This document shows, piece after piece, positions 26,698-36,500 of a DNA stretch of 64,000 nucleotides (position 1 is its first letter; each line of letters starts with the position of its first letter). Under the pieces are notes generated by a model. That model was not told where the DNA came from. It made no database searches and saw only the letters and a list, made by a program, of their open reading frames with translations. This stretch comes from WLMZ01 sp037140375. Its GTDB lineage: Bacteria; Actinomycetota; Acidimicrobiia; Acidimicrobiales; Ilumatobacteraceae. The position numbers and the translations under genes were made by a program. The DNA is taken from assembly GCA_037140375.1 (NCBI GenBank), contig JBAXER010000002.1, positions 18,122-82,121 on the forward strand, in the 5' to 3' direction.

Positions 26698-27791
26698 CCC
26701 GAAAACGCTACCCGCGCGAACTGCACAGCAAGGCCACCGTTGCTGGTGGCGAGGGTGTCGTCGAACTCACGCTTGAACGACGGCAGGCTTGAGGTGGGCG
26801 CAACCACCGCGAGTCGTTCGGCTTTGCCGAGCTCAAGGTAGAGGGCGCGTTGGTTGGCCGCACTGAGGCGCTCGCCATACGGAGGATTCGTGACTACTGC
26901 AAGGCCGGCGCCGCCCGTTGGACCGCTGAAAAGCTTGGTTGCATCGCCAACCTCGAACACGATGTCGTCAAGCACACCGGCGCGCTCGGCGTTGGCTTGA
27001 GCCTTGGCGATCATGTCGCCCTTGAGATCTCGCGCCACATACTTTTTCTTCAGCGGGCCACGCACATCGGCGTCGGATGCGGCCAGCAACTTCGACCACT
27101 GCGCCGGGTCTACCGGCATCCAGTTCTCGAAAGCGAACGAGCGATTACGTCCGGCCGGCATGCGACGCGCCATCTGCGCAGCCTCGATCATGATGGTGCC
27201 AGCGCCACAACACGGATCGGTGAGCACACCTTTATGTGTTGACGCACCGCTCCATTGCAACAACGCAGCAGCAAGAGTCTCGCGAATAGGGGCCGGGCCG
27301 GATTCGGTGCGCCACCCGCGTTGATACAGCGGATCGCCAGTGGCATCGATGCTCACGGTGCAGATATTTCGCGACATCCGAACATGCAACGTGTGTACGC
27401 CGCCTTCGTACTCGTATGCAGGGTCATACGAACGACGCACCACCGCACGCACTCGCTCTTCGATAGCACCGGTGTGGTTCAAACGTGACGCTGAAGCCGA
27501 CACGCTGATGTTGAGTGCGCAGCGCTTCGGAAGCCACTCGTGAAACGGAATCTCTTTGAGGCCGGCCTGCAGATCGCCGAAGCCACTGGCCTCGAAGCGA
27601 CCAATGCGGATCAAGATTCTGGTGGCAGTGCGCAGATGCAAGTGAGCAAGCATCAACTGCGACCACGTGATCGAGGCCGTGAGCCCGCCGACTCCGAGGT
27701 CGACGACCTTCAAGTCGAGACGCGCCATTTCTGCTGCGGTGACCTGCTCGAGGCCAGGTGCTGTGACGATGTACGCGGCAAGTCGACTCAT
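26694..27791 (-). CDS. THUMP-domain RNA methyltransferase
   Basis: A 365-residue protein with an N-terminal THUMP region (about 1-150, RNA binding) and a Rossmann methyltransferase. SAM motif I is LTDPCCGAGTIMIEAA, and the catalytic motif IV is VVTNPPYGERL, typical of N2-guanine or N6-adenine base methylation. Relatives are RlmL and archaeal Trm14; the target nucleotide is not decided. ATG at 27791 overlaps the tsaD stop by four bases; an earlier ATG would run far into tsaD and is rejected. Confidence 0.88.
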   Translation of the reverse strand: MSRLAAYIVTAPGLEQVTAAEMARLDLKVVDLGVGGLTASITWSQLMLAHLHLRTATRILIRIGRFEASGFGDLQAGLKEIPFHEWLPKRCALNISVSASASRLNHTGAIEERVRAVVRRSYDPAYEYEGGVHTLHVRMSRNICTVSIDATGDPLYQRGWRTESGPAPIRETLAAALLQWSGASTHKGVLTDPCCGAGTIMIEAAQMARRMPAGRNRSFAFENWMPVDPAQWSKLLAASDADVRGPLKKKYVARDLKGDMIAKAQANAERAGVLDDIVFEVGDATKLFSGPTGGAGLAVVTNPPYGERLSAANQRALYLELGKAERLAVVAPTSSLPSFKREFDDTLATSNGGLAVQFARVAFSG

Positions 27792-28813
27792 GGGGTGTAC
27801 GACTGTACCAGCGGTAACCGCAGGCCCGGATAAGCACCGCAGTCGAGCGACGTGGGTCCGTCGCTCTTCAGGCGATACCAACCAGCCGCGGCGATCATCG
27901 CTGCGTTGTCGGTACACATCGCCCGACTCGGCACAAACGCTTGAATGCCGTCTTCGTCGCACGCAGTTGCCCAACGCTGCCGCAGCAGCGAGTTGGCGGC
28001 AACACCGCCGCCAAGCACCAGTCCCTTGGCCCCAACTTCGCGAGCCGCACGGCGAGCCTTTGCCACAAGCGAATCGACCACGGCCGTCTGGAACGACGCG
28101 GCGATATCGGCGGTGACCGAATCGGGGTGCTTGCGCACATGATTCATCACTGCGGTCTTCAACCCGCTGAAGCTGAAGTTGAGCGAGTCAGGAATCGCTC
28201 GCGGAAACGCCACAGCTGTGGGGTCGCCGTACTGAGCTTCTCGATCGATCGCTGGCCCGCCGGGATAGCCGAGACCCAAGAATCGAGCGACCTTGTCGAA
28301 GGCTTCGCCAGCGGCGTCGTCGATGGTTTCACCGAGCAAGCGGTACTGGCCGTGCGCGCTCATCTCGATGAGCATCGTGTGCCCACCCGAAACGAGCAGC
28401 ACCACGAGCGGCAACTCAAGCGACGGATCTTCGAGCAGCCCGGCGTACAGGTGTGCTTCGAGATGGTTTACCCCAACGAACGGCACATCCCACACCAACG
28501 CCAACGCCTTCGCCGCCGCGACCCCAACCAACAGCGCGCCGATGAGACCGGGACCCACCGTTGCTGCCACCGCATCAATGCGGGTATCGGCAACGCCCGA
28601 CTCTTCGATGGCCTGAGCGATGACCGGAGCAATCAACTCAACGTGAGCCCGACTTGCGATCTCAGGAACAACGCCACCGAAGGGAACATGCTGTTCGATC
28701 GAAGTATTGATGACGCTGCTCAGCACATCGCTGCCGCCCATCACCACTGAGGCAGCGGTCTCATCGCAGCTCGTCTCGAGGCCCAAAACCACTGTTGACT
28801 CGTCGACGGTCAT
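27788..28813 (-). CDS. tsaD: tRNA N6-threonylcarbamoyladenosine transferase TsaD
   Basis: A 341-residue ASKHA-fold protein that moves the threonylcarbamoyl group to A37 of ANN-decoding tRNAs. It shows LGLETSCDETAASVV, the metal-binding VNHLEAHLYAG and VSGGHTML, and VLGGGVAANSLLR. ATG at 28813 overlaps the rimI stop by four bases. With tsaB and tsaE in the same operon it forms the t6A-modifying complex; tsaC is elsewhere. Confidence 0.96.
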   Translation of the reverse strand: MTVDESTVVLGLETSCDETAASVVMGGSDVLSSVINTSIEQHVPFGGVVPEIASRAHVELIAPVIAQAIEESGVADTRIDAVAATVGPGLIGALLVGVAAAKALALVWDVPFVGVNHLEAHLYAGLLEDPSLELPLVVLLVSGGHTMLIEMSAHGQYRLLGETIDDAAGEAFDKVARFLGLGYPGGPAIDREAQYGDPTAVAFPRAIPDSLNFSFSGLKTAVMNHVRKHPDSVTADIAASFQTAVVDSLVAKARRAAREVGAKGLVLGGGVAANSLLRQRWATACDEDGIQAFVPSRAMCTDNAAMIAAAGWYRLKSDGPTSLDCGAYPGLRLPLVQSYTP

Positions 28814-29370
28814 GACTCTCCTCGGATCTCGGCCACATCGGGACACAGCAAGCGGAGCCGCGCCGCGTACTCGGGCGAATCGATGTTGTGGCACCACATC
28901 ACGATTGCGTCTTCTGAGTTCTCGTAGTACCTCGGACGAACCCCGGCCGGCTCAAATCCAAACAGGTGATAAAGCCCCTGCGCCGCCACGTTGCTGATGC
29001 GCACCTCAAGCGTGAGCCCGGTGCAACCCTTTCGGCGCGCTTGCCAGGCAAGGTCGGCGAGCAGATGACGAGCAATACCGCTGCGTCGGCGTTTTGGATC
29101 GGTAGCGATGTTGGTGATGTGCGCTTCTTCGAGCACCAACATCATCCCGGCATACCCCATCAGTTCGCCGCCGCGGTAACCCACTGTGTAATACCGCTGG
29201 CCCTGCTTGGCGAGTTCGATCTCGTTGAGAAACACGTTGATCGACCACGGCTGCGGGTACACCTGGTGCTCGATCACCTGAATCGCGGTGAAGTCACGAC
29301 GACGCATCGGCAAGATCTCAAGACCGCGTGCCGGTACGTCTCGATGCAACAGGCGCGACAGCACACTCAT
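28810..29370 (-). CDS. rimI: RimI-like N-acetyltransferase
   Basis: A 186-residue GNAT-fold acetyltransferase. The acetyl-CoA loop is in DPKRRRSGIARHLL near residue 95, followed by LEVRISNVAAQGLYHLFGF, the RimI hallmark, and RPRYYENSEDAIVM. RimI acetylates the N-terminus of ribosomal protein S18 in E. coli. It lies between tsaB and tsaD with four-base overlaps on both sides, a common gene order. Confidence 0.9.
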   Translation of the reverse strand: MSVLSRLLHRDVPARGLEILPMRRRDFTAIQVIEHQVYPQPWSINVFLNEIELAKQGQRYYTVGYRGGELMGYAGMMLVLEEAHITNIATDPKRRRSGIARHLLADLAWQARRKGCTGLTLEVRISNVAAQGLYHLFGFEPAGVRPRYYENSEDAIVMWCHNIDSPEYAARLRLLCPDVAEIRGES

Positions 29371-30059
29371 CGTGTGGTCCAGTTGATTTGAGCATCGGGC
29401 GCGCGCAGATACATCGGTTGAACCGACTCAAGGTTGGCTGCACCGGCTTGGCCAACATCGGCGCGCAACGCACGTGCTCTGGCCAAATGAACAAGCGGCG
29501 CCGCCGACGGATGAGCGAGGTCGGCAACCTCGATCGAGGCATCAAGTTGATCGCGATACCGATGGGCGCCGTCGCCAACCGCAAGAACGTTTTGCCCACG
29601 CGCCATCACATCGGCGTTGAAGTCTTCGACGCTGCACGCAATCGGCTCGCTCACCCGTTGCACCCCACCGGGCGAAGGAAGGTAGAAGGCGTAAAACACT
29701 TCGCCCTTGCGCGCATCGATGAGGCTGGCAATGACCTTCGAGGTGTGCCGCAACGGAAACGCCAACAGGTCGAGCGACGAGATGCCTACGAGCGGCACAT
29801 CGAGCGCTTGGGCCATGGTCTTCGCGGTAGCAATACCCACGCGCATACCGGTGAACAGTCCCGGACCAATATCGACACCAACTGCACCAATCTGGGCGAT
29901 GGCAATACCCGCCTGGCGGCACACGAACTCGATGGCCGGAGCCAGCACTTCAGCGTGACGGCGGCCCTGCATGATCTCGACGAGGCCAATCACGCCGTCG
30001 TCGCCGCCGAGCGCCACGCTGACTACCTGAGTGGCCGTTTCGATTCCGAGCGTGATCAC
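29367..30059 (-). CDS. tsaB: tRNA threonylcarbamoyladenosine biosynthesis protein TsaB
   Basis: A TsaD-like, catalytically inactive partner of about 230 residues. It has ITLGIETATQVVSVAL, HAEVLAPAIEFVC, VDIGPGLFTGMRVGIATAK and LIDARKGEVFYAFY. I place the start at GTG 30059, which forms a GTGA overlap with tsaE like the other junctions of this operon; ATG at 30071 (MDCVVITLG) would give a 16-base overlap and is also possible. Confidence 0.9.
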   Translation of the reverse strand: MITLGIETATQVVSVALGGDDGVIGLVEIMQGRRHAEVLAPAIEFVCRQAGIAIAQIGAVGVDIGPGLFTGMRVGIATAKTMAQALDVPLVGISSLDLLAFPLRHTSKVIASLIDARKGEVFYAFYLPSPGGVQRVSEPIACSVEDFNADVMARGQNVLAVGDGAHRYRDQLDASIEVADLAHPSAAPLVHLARARALRADVGQAGAANLESVQPMYLRAPDAQINWTTR

Positions 30060-30574
30060 GACACAGTCCATTCTTCGACGGCGGCTTCGAGTCGTTCCCA
30101 GCGCGGCAGCCAACGCTTATCGCTCGAGGTGATGCAGATCTCGCGTTGGTCGACATCGACATCTGACCCATCTGACGCATCTGACCCATCGAGGGGGTCA
30201 TCGGCGAGGCGAAGTTCGATGTGTAAGTGGGGTCCGAGATCAACCACATCGCCCCACTCGACGAGCACGATGGCGTCGTCCTCGAGCAATTCGGCAAGCG
30301 CCAGATCGTCGACTTCGGCGGTGTGCTCGAGGCGATACAGATCGGCGTGATGCAGCGTTGTTGAGCCGCCGGTGTAGCTGTGCACCAACGTATAGGTGGG
30401 CGATGTCACGGGCTCATGAATGCCCAACTCGCGCGCAAACCCTTGGGCGAATGCCGTCTTGCCGGCGCCCATCTGACCCGCCAACACAATCAGGTCTCCG
30501 GCACGCGCCAACGTGGCCACGCCTGCGGCGATCGCCCGCGTTTGTTCAGCAGAGTGAGAAACCAACTCAATCAT
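30056..30574 (-). CDS. tsaE: tRNA threonylcarbamoyladenosine biosynthesis ATPase TsaE
   Basis: A 172-residue ATPase driving the t6A complex. Walker A is LAGQMGAGKTAFAQG near residue 35, followed by SPTYTLVHSY and LHHADLYRL. Near residue 128 it carries an acidic DGSDASDGSDVDVD segment coded by short DNA repeats (30162-30190), absent from usual TsaE proteins. It is 24 bases after alr. Confidence 0.93.
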   Translation of the reverse strand: MIELVSHSAEQTRAIAAGVATLARAGDLIVLAGQMGAGKTAFAQGFARELGIHEPVTSPTYTLVHSYTGGSTTLHHADLYRLEHTAEVDDLALAELLEDDAIVLVEWGDVVDLGPHLHIELRLADDPLDGSDASDGSDVDVDQREICITSSDKRWLPRWERLEAAVEEWTVS

Positions 30575-30598
30575 TGGGGTGCAACCTCTTGCGAGAGT

Positions 30599-31723
30599 TC
30601 ATGGGTAGTGACGTTCGATCCGCTGGCTGATGCCACACAGAATTTCGTAGGCAATTGTGCCAAGGCGAGCCGCCCACTCCTCAGCCCTGATCTCGCCGGA
30701 CAGTGCCTCGTGAGTCTGACGGCCGATCAGCACCACTTCGTCGCCCAGCGATACCGCGTCGTTACCGCAATCAACCATCAACTGGTCCATCGTCACGACG
30801 CCAACGATTCGACGTCGAACGCCACCGATCAGCACCTCGCCGCCAACATCAAACAATCGGCGGGGCACACCATCGGCATATCCGAGAGGCACCGTGGCAA
30901 CGTTTGTTGCTTCTGTGAATACATGGCGAAGGCCATAGCTGATGCCCTCGCCAGCAGCCACCCTCTTCACAAAGCTCACCTTCGCTCGCAACGACAACGC
31001 TGGCCGCAACTCGGCGCACAACGCTGCCACTCCCGGGCCGGGTTCTGCGCCGTACATCGCAATTCCAAGTCGCACCAACCCGCAGCGAGACGCAGCGATA
31101 CCAAGTGCCCCCGCCGAGTTGGCCAGATGAACCAGCGGCGGTTCGTGGCCAGCAGCTACGAGCGTGTCGACCACTTCGTTGAACAGCGCGATCTGGCGGT
31201 CATTCGATGCAGCATCAGGCTGGTCAGCCATTGCAAGGTGGGTGAAGACCCCCTGCAGTTCAAGCTGCGGGTGTGTAGCGATTGCATCGGCGAGTTCGAC
31301 AGCGTGCTCGGGTGCCGCACCCACACGATGCATCCCGGTATCGATCTTCAGGTGCACCGGATAATCGGCTTGCCCCGCTCTCGCCGCAGCTTGGGCCAAC
31401 GCCTCAATCGACTCGCCGCAATACACAGTGGGCGTGAGTTGATGCGAGACCACGAGATCGAACTCTTCCGAGGGCGACTGGCTCAAGATCAAGATCGGAG
31501 CCGTCAGACCCGCAGCGCGAAGTTCGACGCCCTCGGACACCAGCGCCACACAGAGTCCCTCAGCACCGGCGCTCAGCGCCGCGCGTGCCACCGGCACGGC
31601 GCCGTGGCCGTAGGCGTCGGCCTTCACCACGGCCCACACAGCAGACGGCGCGACGACCTCACGAATCAGGCGAACATTGTGCGCGATGGCATCGAGGTTC
31701 ACCTCGGCCCATGCCCACCTCAT
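30599..31723 (-). CDS. alr: Alanine racemase
   Basis: A 374-residue PLP enzyme making D-alanine for peptidoglycan. The Schiff-base lysine is in VWAVVKADAYGHGAVP near residue 34; the second catalytic residue, tyrosine, is in GEGISYGLRHVF; and VHLKIDTGMHRVG and HLANSAG are conserved. ATG at 31723 overlaps the nnr stop by four bases and begins MRWAWAEVNLDAI, the normal family start. Confidence 0.95.
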   Translation of the reverse strand: MRWAWAEVNLDAIAHNVRLIREVVAPSAVWAVVKADAYGHGAVPVARAALSAGAEGLCVALVSEGVELRAAGLTAPILILSQSPSEEFDLVVSHQLTPTVYCGESIEALAQAAARAGQADYPVHLKIDTGMHRVGAAPEHAVELADAIATHPQLELQGVFTHLAMADQPDAASNDRQIALFNEVVDTLVAAGHEPPLVHLANSAGALGIAASRCGLVRLGIAMYGAEPGPGVAALCAELRPALSLRAKVSFVKRVAAGEGISYGLRHVFTEATNVATVPLGYADGVPRRLFDVGGEVLIGGVRRRIVGVVTMDQLMVDCGNDAVSLGDEVVLIGRQTHEALSGEIRAEEWAARLGTIAYEILCGISQRIERHYP

Positions 31724-33084
31724 TGCAGCGAGTCCAGAACCTGTGGAATCAGCGGCAACAAGTCGCTGGCGATGAGCCCGCGGCGAGGCCCCAAACGACC
31801 AGCCCGACCGTGAATCCATGCTCCTGCTGCCGCTGCCTGAAACGCCGAGAGACCCTGCGCGAGAAGTGCGCCGATGATGCCCGACAGCACGTCGCCGGTT
31901 CCGGCGGTGGCCAGACGTTCGTCACCGGCGGTGACGACAAGTACACGACCATCGGGATCGGCCACCACTGTTGCCGGGCCTTTGAGCAACACGACCACGC
32001 CGAGTTCAAACGCCAACAAGCGCGCTTCCATGATTCGATCGGGTCCGACCTTGGCGCCGGCGAGCAACGCGAATTCACCATCGTGCGGCGTGACCACGGT
32101 TGGTGCCTCGCGAGCTTTCAGCACTGCGGCCGGCCCGTCGCTGCTCCACGCCAAGGCGAATAGACCGTCGCCGTCGATCACCGTGGGAACTAACGATTTG
32201 CTCACGACTGTTCGGATCGCAGCAACGTTTCCCTGACTCCGGCCGAGGCCGGGGCCAATCACCAACGATTGAAAACGATCAAGGCTGGTCAGCGCTTCGC
32301 GTGCCCAGTCGCCGCCGCCCAACGGGCGCTGCACGTACTCGTGGTCGCCGCTGTTGGGCACGGCACCCGGCACTGAGAGGTGAACCATGCCGGCTCCACT
32401 TCTCTGCGCAGCGCTCGCAGCCAAATGAGCAGCGCCGGTCATCCCCGGGCTGCCGGCGATGATCTGTGTGGCCGCGCTCCACTTGTGCGCATCGGCCTCG
32501 CGTGGTTCCCACCATTCGGCGACGTCGCTTTGCTGCACCAGATGAACCCTGACATGTGCCGCCGAGAGCCCGATGTCGATCACCTCGACAGACCCCGCTA
32601 GCGCTGCTCCCGGCTCGAACACAAGCCCAGGCTTCAACGCAACAAAAGTCACGGTGTGGTCGGCCTGCATGACTCCCGAGCCAGCCGCCCCAGTGAGGCC
32701 ATCGACCCCCGACGGAATGTCGACTGCGAGGACAAGCGCTGAGCCCGGATCGGGAGCCTGCCACAATCCATGAAACCCGGTTCCGTACGCAGCATCAATG
32801 ACCAAGTCACAATCAGGCAACACCGTTGGGCAATCGGCCACCGCGAACACGGTCACCTGCACGCCCTTGAGCGCGAGCTTGCGAGCGGCAACTCGACCAT
32901 CGGCACCGTTATTGCCCGGGCCAGCTACAACCACAACACGGCGGCCGTACGAACCGCCCAACATTCGCAACGCGGCCCACGCAACTGCAGAGCCGGCTCG
33001 CTCGATAAACACATTCGCTGGGGTCTGTCGCGAAGCAGCCGCGTCGATGTCTCGCATCTCGTCTGGCGTCACGATCGACAACAT
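31720..33084 (-). CDS. nnr: Bifunctional NAD(P)H-hydrate repair enzyme (epimerase/dehydratase)
   Basis: A 454-residue fusion that restores damaged NAD(P)H hydrates. The N-terminal YjeF_N epimerase half (about 1-210) shows VVVVAGPGNNGADGRVAAR and VLAVDIPSGVDG. The C-terminal ADP-dependent dehydratase half shows VIGPGLGRSQGN, VVTPHDGEFALL and ATAGTGDVLSGIIGALLAQG. Both halves look intact. It lies upstream of alr with a four-base overlap and 51 bases after acpS. Confidence 0.94.
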   Translation of the reverse strand: MLSIVTPDEMRDIDAAASRQTPANVFIERAGSAVAWAALRMLGGSYGRRVVVVAGPGNNGADGRVAARKLALKGVQVTVFAVADCPTVLPDCDLVIDAAYGTGFHGLWQAPDPGSALVLAVDIPSGVDGLTGAAGSGVMQADHTVTFVALKPGLVFEPGAALAGSVEVIDIGLSAAHVRVHLVQQSDVAEWWEPREADAHKWSAATQIIAGSPGMTGAAHLAASAAQRSGAGMVHLSVPGAVPNSGDHEYVQRPLGGGDWAREALTSLDRFQSLVIGPGLGRSQGNVAAIRTVVSKSLVPTVIDGDGLFALAWSSDGPAAVLKAREAPTVVTPHDGEFALLAGAKVGPDRIMEARLLAFELGVVVLLKGPATVVADPDGRVLVVTAGDERLATAGTGDVLSGIIGALLAQGLSAFQAAAAGAWIHGRAGRLGPRRGLIASDLLPLIPQVLDSLQ

Positions 33085-33135
33085 GTCGTTGAGCGTAGCT
33101 AGTACACACCCTCGCCGCCGGCGAGGACGTCGCGC

Positions 33136-33501
33136 CTACTCGGCGATCACGTATGCAATGGCGAGCAAGTCGCTGTGTGTCAGCGAAACATGCCACCGCG
33201 TGACCCCCGCGTCGCGTGCCAGTTCGGCGGCTCGCGCCGAGACCCGTAACGACGGCGCACCCGAGTCGATACGGGTGACCGACACATCGTGAAAGCCAAA
33301 CGCGCCAAGGCCCACGCCGAGCGCCTTCATCACTGCTTCTCGCGCAGCAAAGCGAACCGCAAGCGACGGCACCGGATCGATCTTTGAGGCCACGTACTCA
33401 AGTTCGTCTGCGGTGAACAATCGTTCGCGCATGGTTGGCGTGCGTTGCAGCGAGCGCCGAAACCGATCTATCTCTATCGCGTCGACTCCGATGCCGATCA
33501 T
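33136..33501 (-). CDS. acpS: Holo-[acyl-carrier-protein] synthase
   Basis: A 121-residue phosphopantetheinyl transferase that activates the fatty acid acyl carrier protein. The magnesium site GIGVDAIEIDRFR opens the protein, and RLFTADELEYV and VRFAAREAVMKALGVG are family motifs; the usual AAKEA lysine is arginine here. It starts three bases after the long glmS-like gene. Confidence 0.93.
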   Translation of the reverse strand: MIGIGVDAIEIDRFRRSLQRTPTMRERLFTADELEYVASKIDPVPSLAVRFAAREAVMKALGVGLGAFGFHDVSVTRIDSGAPSLRVSARAAELARDAGVTRWHVSLTHSDLLAIAYVIAE

Positions 33502-33504
33502 GAT

Positions 33505-36500
33505 CTAACGACGCCAGCGATCGGCCATCTCGCTGATGGGCAAGATCAGCAAATCGCCCACCGGAAGCTCGCCGAGCAAATCGTCGCTGAATCCACCTTC
33601 GGTTTCGGCCACCCAGTCGACAAGACGGTTGTATCGGCGGTCGTAACCCTGCAGGACCCCACGCATGACGGCGGCCGGCAAGCGATCGTGGAACCGCACG
33701 TGCAACAACGTGATGCCAGTGATCTGCGCACCCTTGAGCTCGGGCACAAAGATCACAGTGCGGCCATCGCTGCGCCCACGCGCCACGAGCACATCTCGTT
33801 CGGCTGCGACGCGGCGCTTGGTGCCCACCAGCGAATGGTTGCGCTCGACACGAGATGCGACATCGCGCGACAGACCCCCACGATCCACGATCGTGATCGT
33901 TGCGCTCGTGGTGTCGGGATCGCCCTCGATGCCGTAACGGGTGAACCCAACAACCTCGGCAACGGCCGGGTCGAGATCGGCAAGCACCTTCATCGAGCGA
34001 TACGACAAGCGATCGCGACCAACCCCGAGCGAGAGCACCGATTGCACCAAGCGGCGGTCGAGCACACCTTCGTCGTTGCGACTGATGCCGACGGTGACCG
34101 TCTTGGCCTGATGCTTGATTGCATCGATGGGGCGGGTGAGTTCTTCGATGGCGCGCGTGAGTGCGGCAGTGAGATCGTCGATGAGCGCGCTCGGCGTGCC
34201 CACCTTGCCGGTATCGGCGTGATACGACTCGAGCGGCGCATCACTGAGCGCATCACGCAACATCGACACCACCCGAACAGCTGTCGATGCTTCCATCTGA
34301 CCGTCGTACACACCTGTGCGCAGCGCTACGAAGAACCGTTCGGCGATGGGCTCAAGCTCCTTGCGCACCAACCGCATCACTTCGTCGCCAACATCGGTGG
34401 TCGAGACTGCCCGCTCAATCACCTCGCGGGCCTCGCGCAGCGGACGAGCCGATGCGTCGATGGCCAGCGCTGCCTCATAGCCAAAAAGGTGGCCCACCAT
34501 CGCCGACAAGATGAAGGCAAGTGCGCCATCTACAGCCGGCACTCCGATCACTTGAGCAGCAGCCGAAAAACGCTTGTCGCCCTCGGTGGCAATCACAATC
34601 GGCAGCGCCTTGTGGGCGCGGAAGATGGCGACCTCCTTAGCGACGTCGTCGGCCGTGCCGCCAACCAAGCCCGCAGCGCACACGATGATGAGCGGTTCAC
34701 ACGAGAGATCGATGTGCTTCTTATCTTCTGTGACATCGCAGGCGATGCTCTTGTAGCAAAGCTCGCTGAGCTTGATCCGCACCTCTTGCGCAGCCACGGC
34801 ATTCGCGCCGTTCCCGACCACAGTCCAATACCGACGCTGCGGGGCGAACCGACGAGCGGCCTCGCCAATCTGGTCGCGCAGCCCAAGCACCGACACAAGC
34901 GCATCGGGAATCTCACGCAACGACGAGAGCAACTGATGCCTGCGTTGCGCCGAACCAAGACCTGCGGCCTCGCTGATCGCACAGGCCAGCAACGCACCGG
35001 CGGCGACCTGCGCGTAGAACGCTTTTGTTGAGGCGACGCTCATCTCAACATCGCGACCGTCAGAGGTATACAACACGCCATCGGCCTTGTCGGTGAGATC
35101 GCTGTTGCGACGATTCACAATGCCAATCACGCATGCACCGCGGCCGCGAACAAGATCGACCGTTCGATTGGTGTCGGTGGTCGTACCGCTCTGGCTCACC
35201 GCCACCACGAGCGTGTCGCTCATGTCGAGGCGCATACCAAAGCCACTGAGTTCAGTAGCCACCACAGGGTCGACATCGAGGCCGCCCTCGGTGAGCGTTG
35301 CGAGCGTTGCTGCCATGCTGCGCCCGGCGATGGCGGCAGTTCCCTGGCCGATCACAAGAACTCGACGAATGGCTCCGGTGGCCAGACGCTCAGCAATAAA
35401 CGGAGGAAGCGATCGAGCCCCAACGGCTGCGCGCAACATGCCGTCGCGGTCGATGATCTTGCCGCGCAATGTCTTGCGGAAGCTCTCGGGGGCCTCGGTG
35501 ATTTCCTTCAGCAAGAAGTGTGGAGCCGCGCCGCGATCGATGTCGCGGGTAGTTACCTCGGCCACAACGACGTCTCGCACTGCGAGCGGCAACTCGGTGC
35601 CGCTATACGACAAGCGACGGATGCCTTCGAGTTCGCCAGCATGTGCCGCCGACAATGCGAACACTTGGCCGCGGCTTTCGGGCTGGTCTGGATCGCTGGG
35701 GGTCTCGCCGTCCATACGCACATAGCGGCTTGTCTCTTCGACCACGCCATACGGTTCGCTAGCAACGATGAACGCATCGTCGGCGAGGCCCACATACAGC
35801 GCCTGGCCACTGCCGCGCAGAGCAAACAACATTTGCTCCGGCTCGCCGGCACTGGCCGCGCCGATAGCAACGCTGCCCTCAAAGCTGGCGACCGTGCGTC
35901 GAAACGCTTCAACAACGTCGCCGTTCGATGCAGCAGAAAAACGTGAGACCAACGCGGGAATCACCTTGGCGTCGGTGGTGATGGGCCCAGCGATTCGTAG
36001 GCCGTGCTCGATCTTCAGATCGGCATGGTTATCGACATCGCCATTCAGCGCCGCCACCAAATATGGCCCCTGCTCGTAACCAGCTTCGAGTTCATCGCTG
36101 TTCAGCGGATGGCAGTTTGGCTCGCTGATAATGCCCACACTTGCCCAGCGCGTGTGACCCAATACGTTGAGTCGCGAGGTCGGCGATGACAACGCGAGGC
36201 GCAACAGGTCATCACCCATCACTGCTGCACGCAACGCACGGGTGTTATCGCCAAGCTCACCGATCTCGGCGGCGGCTTTATACACGAAGCTCAGGCATTG
36301 CCCGGCGACACGCACCGAACCGCCGGTGAACAATGAATTGTCGTTGCGTCCAGCCAGCAAACTACGCACTGCAGGATCATCGATCGACAGGTTGTGACCC
36401 CACACGAACAGATGTAAACCGGCCGAGTCGCGGCCGCGCACCTCGAGGCGATCGAGCGCCGAGAACGCCTGCTGCACTGCGAAGTAAGCCGCCACCGCCG

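Noticed and set aside
25489..26841. Plus-strand frame of 450 codons opposite dus
   Set aside because: Antisense shadow of dus, which has all family motifs.
30380..31813. Plus-strand frame of 477 codons opposite alr and tsaE
   Set aside because: Same shadow effect; it crosses two genes with clear active-site motifs.
33445..35031. Plus-strand frame of 528 codons opposite the glmS-like gene
   Set aside because: No domain pattern and a His/Arg-rich composition typical of antisense frames here.
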